A stretch of DNA of 64,000 nt from Petrosia ficiformis (GCA_947044365.1 OX345636.1:50152746-50216745); one strand, 5' to 3'. Counted from the stretch's first letter, positions 25,001 through 36,498 are shown. A program made the numbers and translations. Notes: generated by a model from the sequence alone, not told the origin.

Positions 25001-28000
25001 CAGCAGGACAACAACAAATTAACAAACATTGGCAACCAATCGTTTACTTCTCGAAGAAACTTCAACCAGCCCAGAAAAGGTACAGTACCTTCGACCGTGA
25101 ACTATTATCTATCTACTTAGCCGTGAAACATTTCGCCATTTTGTGGTAGGTAGAGATTTCCACGTCCTCACTGACCACAAACTTTTAACGTATGCCCTTC
25201 CATCTGTTTCCAACCGACAATCTGTCTCGACAAATACGTCACTTCAGTTTCATCTCCCAATTTACGTCTGATGTACTTCAACAATTCAATAACAAACTAT
25301 TATAATCGTTTAAAAAAGGAATTGAAACAAGGATAATAAAAAAAACATTTAAAAAAAATGAAACAGCATGTAGGACATCAAAACCAAAAAGCACAGAAAC
25401 AAGATTGGGATGGTACTTTAGCAAACATCACTTCCACATAACAAACCTATATAAGTATATATACATGTAGCTAGAGTAAAAACAAAACATAAGCTATACT
25501 TACATGTATGTACATAGGGTTGTTATAAGAAAGTTGTTTAATTTTGCTGCTAAGGTACCATCTCAATCTTGTCTCTGTGTTCTTAAGGTTTTAATATCCC
25601 TACATGCTATTTTTTTTATTTTTATTATTATTATTCTTGTGAAGTTTTATTCTTATTCATCATCCTTCCTTGGCCTTTCTAAGTATTCTGCATACCACTT
25701 TTGTTCTAAAATATTTATACAGTGGATTAATATCACAGTGCAGTCTGTTTTCTAATAATGCCATACTATCAGTTCATAAAATGAAAACACTATTACAATC
25801 ATAATAATTATTATCGAGATAATGAACCTGAAAAGATCATGAAGTTGTTCTGGTGTTCTAAACTGCATTTCAGTAGACGTATCCCTGTTTGTTGAAAAAG
25901 ATAATATTAATACTGTACAAAGGAGAAGAACAAGGGATAAATAATCGATTAGTGTTATTTTAATTAGGGATCGAGTTTAATCATAGTTTAGCTTTGTTTT
26001 CAATTTGTGAAACCATATAGATTTACCTTAGGTCTACTTTTAATTGTGTGTACTAATTTAAGCAAATTTAGCGACAAATGTAATAATCACTAAAATTAGT
26101 ACACACTTAAAATAATTATATTTTGCTAAAATTAATGCATGTTAAATACAAGCATTTCAAAATCACTAAATTTAATAGACAAAATTAATAGTAGGCTTAA
26201 GTTAGTTTAGTTTTGGTAGCCTACTTAATGTTTATACATTACATGCAGTTAAGTTTTAAATTTAGTATTATTGGGGCAGTTTATTAATTTTAGTTTAGCT
26301 TTAGTTAGTATACTAAAATGTTTAATCCCCATACCAAAAGAGATTTTAGCTTTAGTTTTGGTATACTGAAACAACACAGGAAATGACAAAAAATTTACAG
26401 CCTGTATGCGACTGTACGTAGAGAAGGAAGTGGCAACATATTGATATTCAGAAGGTTTGTTCATGTCAGTGAAATCAGGAGCTTATGAGCGCCGCAAAGG
26501 AGCATCAAACAGCAGTACCCATCTGTTGTCGAATCACACTTTTAGCTAAACTCCAAATATGGTCAAAAGGATGGGTTTAAGATAAGTGTTCCCAAGTGGG
26601 TGGGCAATTATTAGAATCCAGTCAAGAAAACAATGTCGAATGAACTTGTGCAGAAGAACAGTCAAGCCACAGTCCTAAGCAGAAGCATTGTTTAGATTTC
26701 TGGATGGAACATTTCAAATGGGACACTTCAAGCTAACTGGAAGCCCGAAACGCAAGTTCCACAAGCCAAGAAGAAACTTAAGAAGAAAGCTTGAATGCAA
26801 GGCGGTTTTAAATCCTGCTCCAGGTAACAAACTAATCATCATGCGCTTATTTCATTAGAGATATTGCTTTTGCTGTTGTCTATTAATAGTCCTTTTGTAC
26901 ACCCTGTAGAATCAACACACTGACAGCACTTTGACACTTTTGTTACAGAGTTTGGTAGCACCTATCTTTTGCTTACTATACTAGTATCGTTTAAATTCTG
27001 TCTGGAAAGAAGTTAGGGATTATACAGACCCATCTTGTCAGACGCACACGATAGTCGATTTATAATAATTTTAATTATATATATATATATATATATTTAA
27101 TAAACACTTATAATGCCTACTTAAATCACTTACACAGTTTACAAGGTTTTCCATATAAGGCAGTTTGCAAAGGTGTGATTCGACAACAGATGAGTTTGCA
27201 AAACATATTGGAGTTTACTGCTCCTTTGCGCCGTTTCGCAGCGCTCCTGATGAAATGAATGAACACGAATCTCTTTCCGCTTCCTCCGAAGCTTCTCATC
27301 AATTGCTTTGATACACTCTTTACACCTACTCGCGATTTTCCCACAGTAACTTCTAGGGTGTACTATATATGGAGAAACCTATTCTTATCATTGCTTTGTG
27401 GTGTCCAACATTCCACTGTTTTTGTCTTGCTTGCTGTATTAACAAATTATTTAAAATTATAGTCCAATAGATTTAGTAAACTCTAGAACAAGCATTGCTA
27501 AACATACCTTTACTCAATAACCTCTAGTGCATCTGGTTTCCATATATCATTCATTAATCACAGCTGACTTTTTCTATTATACTTATTATTTTGATTATGT
27601 AAGCTATTACTTATTATGTTTCTATGTAAGCTACAAGCAGTGTTCTTCCTGCTGGCCTGTAGAGCTCAAGCGGGCGTGCCATGCCATTAATTAAGCAAGC
27701 CCGTTCAGAATAATAAATAGCACAACTTCCTTAACATATACAATGTGTATGTGACACAAGCCTGTACTGTATATATTATAAACATACATGTACATCGAAC
27801 CTGTGGGTAAGCAAATATAGGGATGGCCCTGTGAGCCATAAAATGGTTATTGCTATTGAGCAGTATTACTATTCACAACAATCTATATATCTGCTAACAA
27901 CACCTTGCACTACCTCTTATATAGAGGGTAATAAATTATTTGTGTATTGCTGCTATTAGACTGAGTACAAAAATGGGTATGAGCAACTTGTAATCTAGTT

Positions 28001-30237
28001 CATACTATTATTTCGTTAACTTTGAATATAATTACATACCATGTTGCAGTGGAATTCCATGTCAGTTCAATGTCATCTAAAGTAGTAAATACATTTATCA
28101 TTATTAACCAATATATTTGTTAGGACAAGCGATGTATGAGTGATGTTAAAGGTTTAAGTTTGCATTTACATTAATCCTTTATCAAAGGTGCTCAAATAAT
28201 GTCTATTATAAGCAGGCTTGGGATCTAATACTTTGCATTTAGTTGTATTTACATACGTTTAAAAAGTATTTGTATTATTGAGTTTAGAAACAACAAGTAT
28301 TTCTATTTGTAATTGAAATACCCTGAAAATGTATTTCAAAAAGCTAAAATACAAATACACTGTCCTTTCATGAAGTTTGTTGGTGATAACTGAATAAGGT
28401 GATAAGAATCATTCCAAGATTTTTGTGCACGTCATCTGTATCGCTGAACAACTTTTTGGTATTGCAGGTAAAGTTTTTAATCCTGAAAGATGTCATGTAA
28501 CAGGCAATAGGTTTGAGATACTTGTGTTTGTAAGATGAAATGATATTATTCTTTGTTAAGTACAGAAACGTTAATTTAGATTCAATGAGAAATACATATT
28601 TAAAGTTGCATTTGAAATACTTTAAAGTAATTGTATTTTGTATTTGAAATACACCCAAAAAAGTTACATTTGCATTTATATTTTCCTTTTTGTCAATTAT
28701 TTGTATCTGTAAATCAAATGCTGTAACATGTATTTGACTCCAAGTCTGATTATAAGTCATGTATTAAATCAAATGTATGTAATTTTCTATCATGGATGCA
28801 TGTTGTTTCACAGACCTTTTGCATCTGGTGAAGTATTAACACTGTGAAGTGAACTTTCACCATCAATACCATACTTTTTTTTCCTTTGACTGAATAAAAT
28901 TAATGTAACCAACATAAATAGGGTAAACATTTGTACTTACATAGAAATTATAGTTGCAATGAAAATACTACTGTATTACCTATTGAAATGTTTTATGGAA
29001 AGCTATCTTGTGAGCGGTTACAAGCCGGCAAGTCCTTGATGATTAATTTTGGAATGTAAATGTAAATGGTCAGTATAAGTAATTATGGGATGTAAAGAGT
29101 TACACGACTATGCTCCTGCTTGAATGTTAGATGCACTTGGAACAGGATTATGTGGCACATCAAAACTATGTGTTTACTGTATTTTATATTAGTTTCTAAG
29201 GAATCAGTGGGTGCAGCCTAAACATACCTAGGAAGTAACCAAGATTACAATAATTATATCTTTTTCTTGATTGTTTGGCTGTTAAAACTAAAAGGCCTAT
29301 ATATTACCAAATGTTGCACTCACCTCATTGATACGTTATTTCTACTCTTGTTTGGAGGGTCCACACTTTTAAATTTACTTGGTGTGTTTTCACTGATTAT
29401 TTTCTCTATATCATCTGGCTTGTCTGTCACAAATGAATAAATGTTTGGATTCTATTTTTGAATGCCAATAACACATTGTGTTTGTATATGTACACCACAA
29501 ACATTTGTAATGGTGGAATTATGAATAAGTTTAGTATAAAATAACTGACCTTGATCAATTTTGGCGATTTCAGCAGCAATTTTGTCTTTCAGACTTACTT
29601 CATCTTCTCTATTTGTATCATGTAACACACAATTTCTCACACTCTTCAAAACTAAATGTAAGAAACGTCCTGAGTTCAAAAAGGATACTCTAACAATAAT
29701 TTCTACAAATTACTGTTACCATTATTCCCTGGAATTCATTGTACGCACGATTCAACTGAGTCTGCGTCTACATGATAATAATATTATGGTTCACTATCAA
29801 CACCTATTATCTCACCTATCAGGTTTTCGTACAGTGAAGAATATCCAACCAGCCACCCCAACCCCATACAATTCAGACCAAATTTATTTCAACATGAAAC
29901 AAAATCTCAGCCGCATCACCTTTGGGGCCCCAGAAGTAACTTCAGGGGCCTAAATTTAAACATTTACTGCAAGAGCATACTCGTAGATCATGTCATCATC
30001 GATTCACTTTCCTCCCTAACACAAAATCCTAGATGAAACACTGCCTATTACTCCGTTCAACATCATGGCTCTGGGATTATCAAGAGAAAATGGTTTCTGA
30101 AGCTCGAAGACATCCACAATATGCATATGCTTTGGAGGTGTCTCTGCAAGTTGGTAGCGTTAAACAATTTCCTTCCCTTGATACAGTATCAGCACGGGAA
30201 GAACATATATATACATACATATATATACATATATATA

Positions 30238-30297
<60 letters not shown>

Positions 30298-31029
30298 TCC
30301 CGATACAGCGAAACATCAAAGTAAACCACAGGGATATATACATGATATAGCACTGCGGTCAGCAGATATAGCACTGCGGTCAGATATAGCACCTGCCATC
30401 AAAACAGACTACAGACAAAAAGATAGGAGAAGCATCAGACATCAACAAAGGTTTTGTCTTTCGTGACATATATTAGTTATATCCCGCTACTTGTGCAATA
30501 TCAGATATATAATAAATAACCTTGCCCTCGGGCTCGGTGATTATATATCTCATATAGCACTCGTACTGATGTTTCTCCTACCTTTTTGTCAGCACTTTGG
30601 AGAAGGTAAGCGTAGTTTTCTTGTAGTCTGTTTTGACGACAGGTTTTATATCTGACCACAAGATGCTATATTTGATTTATAAACCTGTGGTTTACTTTGA
30701 TGTTTCGCCGTATCGGGATATATATATATATATATATACCATAGTTAACAAACTGGGAGTATATATCTGATATACACTCGAAGAATGCACGTGAGCAACA
30801 ATAACGTAAGGGGTGTGACAATTTAGTAAATGAAATTGCTGTACCTTAGAACTACTCTTTTGAGTTAACGCAAGCTAAGTTACTTGAAACCCAATTGCAA
30901 GCAGTTCAAACAATTTAACACTCCGTCTAAATATGATCCGCAACTCTCCCATACTATACTACAACGTGACTGTTGACTAAAAGGCTTAGTCGGTGAGTTC
31001 TGGGCAATGAATGTTTTTGTTGCATATAT

Positions 31030-31063
<34 letters not shown>

Positions 31064-32038
31064 TCATAATGAGATTCATAGCCCACATATTTTAAATAGG
31101 GCGTGTAAGTTTATAAACTTCAAAATAGGTAAAATATAAACCTTCTGTTAACAATCAGACACTATACAGAAATACTGGCTGAAACTTGATGACGATTTCT
31201 TGCAGGACAATGTTAGGTATGAATCTCATGCTAAAATATATCAGATATAACACATATAAACCATGCATGGTTAGTATATGTTGTGCTGCTGTCATGTATG
31301 ACCTTCACCATGGTAGCTTCCTCTGACATTTGTCTCAGGTTATATATTAGAGCAATACACATAGTTTATATACATGTACTACACTATTACACACAAGTTA
31401 TTTAGCACACACACATGTACATGTTAATGTTATTGAACACATACACACGTGTACATGTTAGACTCCACTGCTGTAATCATCAATTTCTAAAACTCAAAAG
31501 CATTAAAAGAAAGGTTTCACTAGATAAACTTGGACTATATGAATGCAATTAATTGCATTAAGATTGCTTTATGTACGTACACAAACCATAAAGTGGGCAA
31601 GAAATCTAAATTGTAAATTGTTATATAGACACCATGCAAATCTTCTGGTGATTTTTGAATAAGACATTTATCAATCCTTCCAATTGAAAATGTATTGTCA
31701 GGATTTCATATAGGATTTTTTTTTTTGCTAGGGAGGAGAAAGCATGAAGCACACAGCTCCTTGGGTTGTGGTGTGGTGGTTATGCTCACTAGCAAATTGC
31801 TTTTAAATTTAGGCCCTCTGAGGCTCTTTTTGGTGGCTTCTGGGGTCTCAGAAAGCTCATACCTGACACATTGAATAAAGTTGGTCTGAAATCTATGGTC
31901 CAGCGAATCTCACTTTTAAGAGATGTAGACACGTTATTTTAATTAATTGAGCCAGAAAAAATTATCATCAATGTAGAGTACAGCCAATTCAGTAATCTAA
32001 CTGGCTTCAGCTTCACCTCATCTTACAATTGGCTGTGA

Positions 32039-32108
<70 letters not shown>

Positions 32109-33223
32109 ATATTTATAACACCCTACGAGTACTATATTGGATTTATATGCACCGAGCGAGAGGGCAAGGTGCATATAAATCCAATATAGCACAAGTAGGC
32201 GTGTTATAAATAATATATTTCACGAAAGACAAAACCTTCGTTGATGTCTGATGCTTCACCTACCTTTTTGTCGGCAGAAGGTAAGCGTTGTTTTCTTGTA
32301 GTCTGTTTCGATGGCAGGTGCTATATCTGACCGCAGGGTGCTATATCTGACCACAAGGTGCTATATCTGATTTATAAACCTGTGGTTTACTTTGATGTTT
32401 CGCCATATCGGGATATATGTATACGTTATAACACGCTACAAGTGCTATATCAGATTTATAATCACCGAGCACGAGGGCCGTAGGCCCAAGGGCAAGTTGA
32501 TTATAAATCTGATATAGCACGAGTAGGCGTGTTATTAATATATTTCACGAAAGACTAAACCTTTGTTGATGTCTGATGCTTCTCCTACCTTTTGTCGGCA
32601 CTTTGGAGAAGGTAAGCGTTGTTTTCTTGTAGTCTGTTTCGACGGCAGGTTTTATATCTGACCACAAGATTCTATATCTGATTTATAAACCTGTGGTTTA
32701 CTTTGATGTTTCGCCGTATCGGGATATATATATATATATATCTCATAATGAGATTCATAGCCCATACATTTCTATGGGGCGTGTAAGTTTATATGTCTCA
32801 TATAAACCTCAAAATAGGTTGATATTTTAAAATATCAACCTTGTGAAACTCGCCGGCGATTTCTTACGGACTCAATGACAATCTCTTGCAGGATAATCCA
32901 AGGTATGAATCTCATTCTAAAATATATCAGATATAACACGTTTCATCTGTCTATATACGTTATATAAACCTGCCAACTCGGATGATATCACCCTCGGGTG
33001 ATATATTACCTCGTGGCAGGTTTATATAACGCATATAGACCTCTGAAACATGATATATATAACACATATTATATTATATTATATATCATTATTATTATAA
33101 CAAATAGTGGTCATTACAGTTACAATAAACTTACACTTTTTTGATGTCTGTGTTTGTAGCATCTTTTTCTATGTCTAGCTCATCATAGTAACAAGGGAGA
33201 GAGACAGGGTTGGTTTTAGCCAT
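16030..33223 (-). CDS. Multi-exon gene of unknown function with duplicated exon modules
   Basis: On the minus strand, small exons with good GT-AG borders can be chained by phase. Exon 1 (33,223-33,135) starts [20 protein letters not shown] and ends in phase 2 at a GTAAGT donor. It is followed by 29,635-29,550 (2 to 1), 29,423-29,324 (1 to 2), 28,076-28,040 (1 to 2), 25,884-25,828 (2 to 2), 21,178-21,099 (2 to 1), 19,660-19,615 (1 to 2), 17,478-17,442 (1 to 2) and 16,086-16,030 (2 to 2). The 37-nt and 57-nt exons occur as a pair twice, ending in NSTxTW and then ...LxDLFR. Two phase breaks imply unseen exons. Exon 1 resembles the first helices of a J-domain, but no HPD motif follows, so I do not call it DnaJ. 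Introns hold transposons. It may be a real gene, partly decayed, or a set of duplicated gene fragments. Confidence 0.4.
16100..17430. other. Intronic/AT-rich DNA
   Basis: No coding signal is visible beyond the flanking small exons. Many TAGTTATAGTT-type imperfect short repeats lie around 16,570-16,780. Confidence 0.35.
19930..20057 (-). CDS. Possible extra exon of the 16-33 kb gene
   Basis: After a TTTTTGTAG acceptor at about 20,058 the minus strand is open and reads [19 protein letters not shown] and beyond. It would join in phase 1 to the exon ending at 21,099. The text is protein-like and faintly recalls a death-domain helix, but I could not find a donor in the phase needed for the next exon at 19,660. 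It may be a skipped, alternative or decayed exon. Confidence 0.25.
22990..23215 (+). pseudogene. Ty3/gypsy reverse transcriptase fragment
   Basis: Conceptual translation gives [12 protein letters not shown] and then, after stops and frame changes, [13 protein letters not shown]. This is the region just after the RT catalytic box in metazoan gypsy elements. It is only about 75 codons long with several stops and no LTRs nearby. It differs from the gypsy remnant starting at 23.5 kb and so represents another insertion. Confidence 0.6.
23553..25290 (+). mobile_element. Decayed Ty3/gypsy element (PR-RT-RNaseH)
   Basis: A likely LTR end is followed by a primer-binding-like TGGTGACCC at about 23,673. 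A short Gag start ([10 protein letters not shown]) is near 23,709. The protease active site FVDTGAEVS is at about 23,895-23,920. RT occupies 24,356-24,780 ([39 protein letters not shown], then IDDVLIAS). The thumb/connection region (CELDV, RRFIPS) and RNase H ([25 protein letters not shown]) run to about 25,280. Stops and frame breaks occur at 24,099, 24,358, 24,709 and 24,820. Two internal deletions are visible: one between FNAAQT and DDVLIAS, and one between RRFIPS and the RNase H start. Integrase and the 3' LTR are missing. It lies inside an intron of the minus-strand gene. Confidence 0.8.
26463..27345. repeat. Inverted pair of an exon-like segment
   Basis: The segment around 26,470-26,545 and the reverse complement of 27,160-27,265 share ATCAGGAGC, CGCAAAGGAGCA and CATCTGTTGTCGAATCACAC in the same order. 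The right copy, read on the minus strand from about 27,350, is open and lysine/cysteine-rich ([19 protein letters not shown], then [10 protein letters not shown]), with a perfect donor at 27,131. I do not recognise the product. The left copy has stops. They may be remnants of an unknown element or duplicated exons. Confidence 0.4.
30240..30296. repeat. (TA)n microsatellite
   Basis: A long TA run directly abuts the left tip of the foldback element that follows, consistent with insertion into TA sequence or with later expansion of the TA target. Confidence 0.9.
30299..30717. mobile_element. Foldback/MITE element A, TA target
   Basis: The tips are long inverted repeats. The left reads CCCGATACAGCGAAACATC and on through GTAAACCACAGG. 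The right tip's reverse complement is the same over about 34 bases with one mismatch. Inner parts of the arms also pair (blocks with AGTCTG and TAGGAGAAGCATC), and the centre near 30,470-30,565 is a GC-rich nested hairpin. Both ends abut TA runs. No open reading frame is present, so it would need a transposase in trans. Two related half-elements follow at 32.1-32.7 kb. Confidence 0.75.
31065..31231. mobile_element. Small MITE, CATAATGAGATTCATA tips (copy 1)
   Basis: The left tip CATAATGAGATTCATA is mirrored by TATGAATCTCATG at 31,218-31,230. The element directly follows a TA microsatellite. It shares its tips and several inner blocks (GGCGTGTAAGTTTATA, CTCAAAATAGGT-like, GATTTCTTG) with the copy at 32,744-32,916. 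Confidence 0.65.
32041..32105. repeat. (TA)n microsatellite
   Basis: About 30 TA units precede the tandem foldback half-elements. Confidence 0.9.
32113..32412. mobile_element. Foldback half-element B
   Basis: This unit starts with a hairpin whose arms read TTATAACAC...GTGTTATAA around a centre containing CACCGAGCGAGAGGGC. It continues with the same right arm as element A, ending TTTCGCCATATCGGG. It is repeated in tandem at 32,425-32,723. Confidence 0.65.
32425..32723. mobile_element. Foldback half-element C (tandem copy of B)
   Basis: It has the same architecture as the preceding unit: a hairpin (arms GTTATAACACGCTAC and its inverse, centre CACCGAGCACGAGGGCC) followed by the shared right arm ending GCCGTATCGGG against TA repeats. 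The two units are about 85-90% alike by eye. Confidence 0.65.
32744..32916. mobile_element. Small MITE, CATAATGAGATTCATA tips (copy 2)
   Basis: The tips are identical to the copy at 31,065-31,231, with an added inner inverted repeat (AGGTTGATATTTTAAAATATCAACCT). Confidence 0.65.
32951..33038. repeat. Palindrome with ACCCTCGGGT centre
   Basis: The arms TATATACGTTATATAAACCTGCCA and its near-inverse enclose a second stem, GATATCACCC/GGGTGATAT. A close relative lies at 54,881-54,979, with the same arms and the same flanking text (AGACCTCTGAAACATGATATAT). Confidence 0.75.
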
Positions 33224-33660
33224 TATTCAACGATCGTGATATGTGAAACTGGGTGGAGCTATCAGTCTCTCGACCGAAAACATAATTACTATTACTGAAT
33301 GATAAAATATTCTTTCCCTACTTTCAGCTTCTTTGTTTCCGTATTTCGGCCCTTGCAATCATTTTGTACTTGTTTTATCACCGTTTTCTGTCCACAAAAA
33401 TTGTCTCTTAGCACAAGTTTACCCATCTTTGGCCATTTGCATTGACATCTGGAACTCTATGTATCCTTCTTACATATTTCAATGATATGGCTACAAAATT
33501 TTTTCTAGAACAGTACATTGGTTGAATATAATATTAAGAGTATAAGATTAATATTAATTAGTTAGCTATGCAGCGCTATATAGTATTATCGTGATTACAT
33601 AAAAGTGGTTACGTATTTATAGATTTATATACATTGTACTTATACACGCTTGCATGCATG

Positions 33661-35070
33661 TTATGTATGCATTTCATGATCACTTTTCCTCCCGTCAGTG
33701 ATAGCTTCAGTGGTGGGACGGTTGATAACTACTGCTAGAATTCTCAGCATCTCCATTTTAGTTTCTTTGTCTTTTTCATCTTTTGCTGCATCAAGGAGCA
33801 TTTTCGTTGAAGAGGTTCTTTGTTTTATAGATTCAAGAAATACTTCTGTTTTTCTAATCGCCACCTCTGTTTTCATCTTTTCTTTGTTTTCCTCCCCAAT
33901 TCTTGTACTCTCTGCAATCTTAACGGTTCCTTCCACCTTGACTGACACTTTCTGCAATTCTTTTTCTGCTAGTTCAATGTCGGTTTCCTTTTTCATCCTT
34001 GCTTTTTCTATATCTACTTCTCTTTTCTCCTTCTCTGATTGTTCTATTTTTCTTAGTTTTTCCAACTCAACTTTCTTTATTTTTTCTATTCTTTCTGATT
34101 CTGCTTCTTTCTTTTGTTTTATTTTTGCTAATTCTACTTCTTTCATTTTTTCTGTTTTTTCAAGATCAGTTTTAACCAATTTTTCTACTTTCTCTTCTTG
34201 TGCTTGCAATTCCTTTTCGGCCAACACTAACTTATCTTTATGCATTTGCTTCTCATTCTCTTGTTTTTGCAGTTCTATTTCTTTTATTTGTTTTGCTTTC
34301 TCGATTTCAGCTTCCTTAGCTTTCTGTGCCTTGTTAAGCTCTGCCAAGTGCATTTTTTCCACTCTATCCTTTTCTTCTTCAAGCTTCTTTTCGTCCAATT
34401 CTTGCTTCATTCTAGCCTTTTCCATTTCTACTTTTGCAAATTTCTCTGCTTTTTCTAAATCTGTTTTCCTCAAATTTTCTACTCTTTCCTTCTCTGCTTC
34501 TATTTTCTTTTCTTCTATTTGCTTCACCATTCTAGCCTTTTCAACTTCTGTTTCTTTCAGCTTTTGTATTCTTTCTTTCTCTACTTCCATCTTCTTTACT
34601 TCTATTATGGCGTTTTCGTGATCTGTATTTCTGACATGTTCTTGTTTTTCCCTATCTAATGCTATCTTCTTTTCTTCCAAATCCTTCGACACTCTAGCCT
34701 TTTCAATTTCTAAGTCTTTCATTATCTCTGCCTTGCCTAGTTCTGTGTTTTTGGCATGTTCTAACTTTTTGCTTTCTAGTTCTTGCTGTAGTCTGGCCTT
34801 TTCAATTTCTAATTCTTTCATTTCCTGTGCCTTAGCTACTTCTATTTGTTTCGTCCGTTCTGCAGATAGTCTTTGCTTTTCTGCTTCAAACTTATTTCGT
34901 TGTATTTGCTGCTGTATTCGCACCATATCGGCTTCATGTTGTCGCTGATTTTCAAGTCTTTTATTTTCGCAATTGCTACACTCCGGCACATATGTTACAC
35001 TTTTGAGAAACCCCAAAAATCCAGCATCTCCATAATCACGTCCACATTTATTACAGTGATACTTTGGCAT
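33661..35070 (-). CDS. Zinc-ribbon and long coiled-coil protein, intronless
   Basis: This is an uninterrupted 469-codon frame starting MPKYHCNKCGRDYGDAGF. The N-terminus has two CxxC pairs (residues 6/9 and 31/34), as in a small zinc ribbon. From about residue 40 to 440 it is almost entirely Lys/Glu-rich with regular hydrophobics and no proline. It forms about a dozen imperfect repeats around EKARM, KTDLEKAEK and ELxxxK, the pattern of a very long coiled coil. The last 30 residues are less charged. No signal peptide or membrane segment is present. The function is unknown; scaffolding or binding through the ribbon is only a guess. The ATG has a purine at -3. Truncated relatives of the N-terminus occur at about 36.1 and 55.4 kb within repeats. 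A continuous 1.4-kb frame supports a real, possibly young or retro-derived gene. Confidence 0.7.
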   Translation of the reverse strand: MPKYHCNKCGRDYGDAGFLGFLKSVTYVPECSNCENKRLENQRQHEADMVRIQQQIQRNKFEAEKQRLSAERTKQIEVAKAQEMKELEIEKARLQQELESKKLEHAKNTELGKAEIMKDLEIEKARVSKDLEEKKIALDREKQEHVRNTDHENAIIEVKKMEVEKERIQKLKETEVEKARMVKQIEEKKIEAEKERVENLRKTDLEKAEKFAKVEMEKARMKQELDEKKLEEEKDRVEKMHLAELNKAQKAKEAEIEKAKQIKEIELQKQENEKQMHKDKLVLAEKELQAQEEKVEKLVKTDLEKTEKMKEVELAKIKQKKEAESERIEKIKKVELEKLRKIEQSEKEKREVDIEKARMKKETDIELAEKELQKVSVKVEGTVKIAESTRIGEENKEKMKTEVAIRKTEVFLESIKQRTSSTKMLLDAAKDEKDKETKMEMLRILAVVINRPTTEAITDGRKSDHEMHT

Positions 35071-35899
35071 CTTCGTCTAGAGCAAACCCAATATGTAAAG
35101 TTGTAAACTGTTGTAGATATTTTTAAAGAATCCGGATATATACACATTCAAATTATCACACCTACGGAACCGGAAGCGTAGGCGAGTCGTGCGCATGGAG
35201 CTTTACAAAAAAAATCAAAAGTCAGTTTCTTCAAACTTCTATTGAGAGGATTGATGTTTTGTACAACAATAGTAAAGTTTGAATATTAACGCAAACAATG
35301 CAAATAACACATGGATGTCTGGTCTTCGTAGGCCAAAAACGAAGCTACTATGCCCCTTGAGCTTCATTTCAGAAGATTGCTTGAGCAAACATGCAAGAGT
35401 TTAGTAGACATTTCTAGTAATCTTCGTTGTATTATATAATTGCATGTAAATCCATGAATAAAAAATAAACTTCTGAGATAGAATCAGAAAGGTAACAGCA
35501 AAACATCCACTGCAAAGAAGTAGCAAGTACAAATCTCCATTTCATCCTAATTACAAGTACAAAAGGCTGTATCTGGATCCTCGGGACTAAGTTGAGCAGA
35601 CTCAAACCCACTGACAAATCAAAATAAATTTAATGTGGTAACATTGCCTGCACGCAGGATTACATATTGTGGCTTTCATCAGATAATTCAGGAATATTGT
35701 CTGTAAACGGTGTATAGGTATTTTGTTTTGTCAGTCTTCGACTAGTATATAAATGTTTATAATAATAATATAATTATTATTATTATAATCATGCAGCACA
35801 AATAATTATAAGTATCTACTGACTATTCAGTTTGCATCTTTTATTCTACAGAATTAATACTTTAGTATTCCAGTCTTTGTAATTTCAGCTTCTTTTAAT

Positions 35900-36498
35900 T
35901 AATTTCTCTGATAACACTATTTCATCTTGTTTCTACCTTTCTGCTTTCTCAACTTCAATTTTCAGCCTTATATCACCCCGTTCTTTCTCTTTCTTGCGAA
36001 ATTCTGTCGCTTGTCCATCTCTAATTGCAGTTCTTCTTCTGCACATTTATTATCTCGGCATACTCCACACTCATTTGACTGTCAAACAAACCTTAATTTT
36101 CCTCTTGATAGTATTTCGTGCAAAGATAACAGTGGCATTTTTGCATAGTCCAAAATGGAGATTTGACCTGATTAATCGATAGCCATGGTGACCATTGATG
36201 TACTGCTGGTGATATATCTTGCCTGTAGACAGGGATGCTAGCCACTAATCATGTATTTTACAATAAACACTAATTAATGTAGTATATACACTGATGTCAA
36301 TTGCATACGTTTGTGTTACCATGCAGTTACGGGCAATATAACACCTTCAGATAATTGGTCTCGAGCAATTATCTTGCAGGTGATAATAATGACGTGAGAG
36401 AAAAAAAAATGGAAGGTGGGTTAGTGTGAATAACACCATCTTTCATCGCGAGGGTCTGGCTATGCTAGACTAAGTGATTTGATGCATAATTATATATA

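Noticed and set aside
27500..27545. Candidate extra exon of the 16-33 kb gene with a GTATGT donor
   Set aside because: All three frames between its acceptor and donor contain stops.
28368..28760. 130-codon minus-strand frame
   Set aside because: It is rich in Asn, Ile, Lys and Phe with no motif; adjacent text contains TATTTG-type simple repeats.
30033..30392. Overlapping frames with Tyr-Ile repeats on both strands
   Set aside because: These are artefacts of the TA microsatellite.
33698..34621. 307-codon plus-strand frame, Ser/Phe-rich
   Set aside because: It is the antisense shadow of the coiled-coil gene; its composition is explained by the Lys/Glu codons on the other strand.
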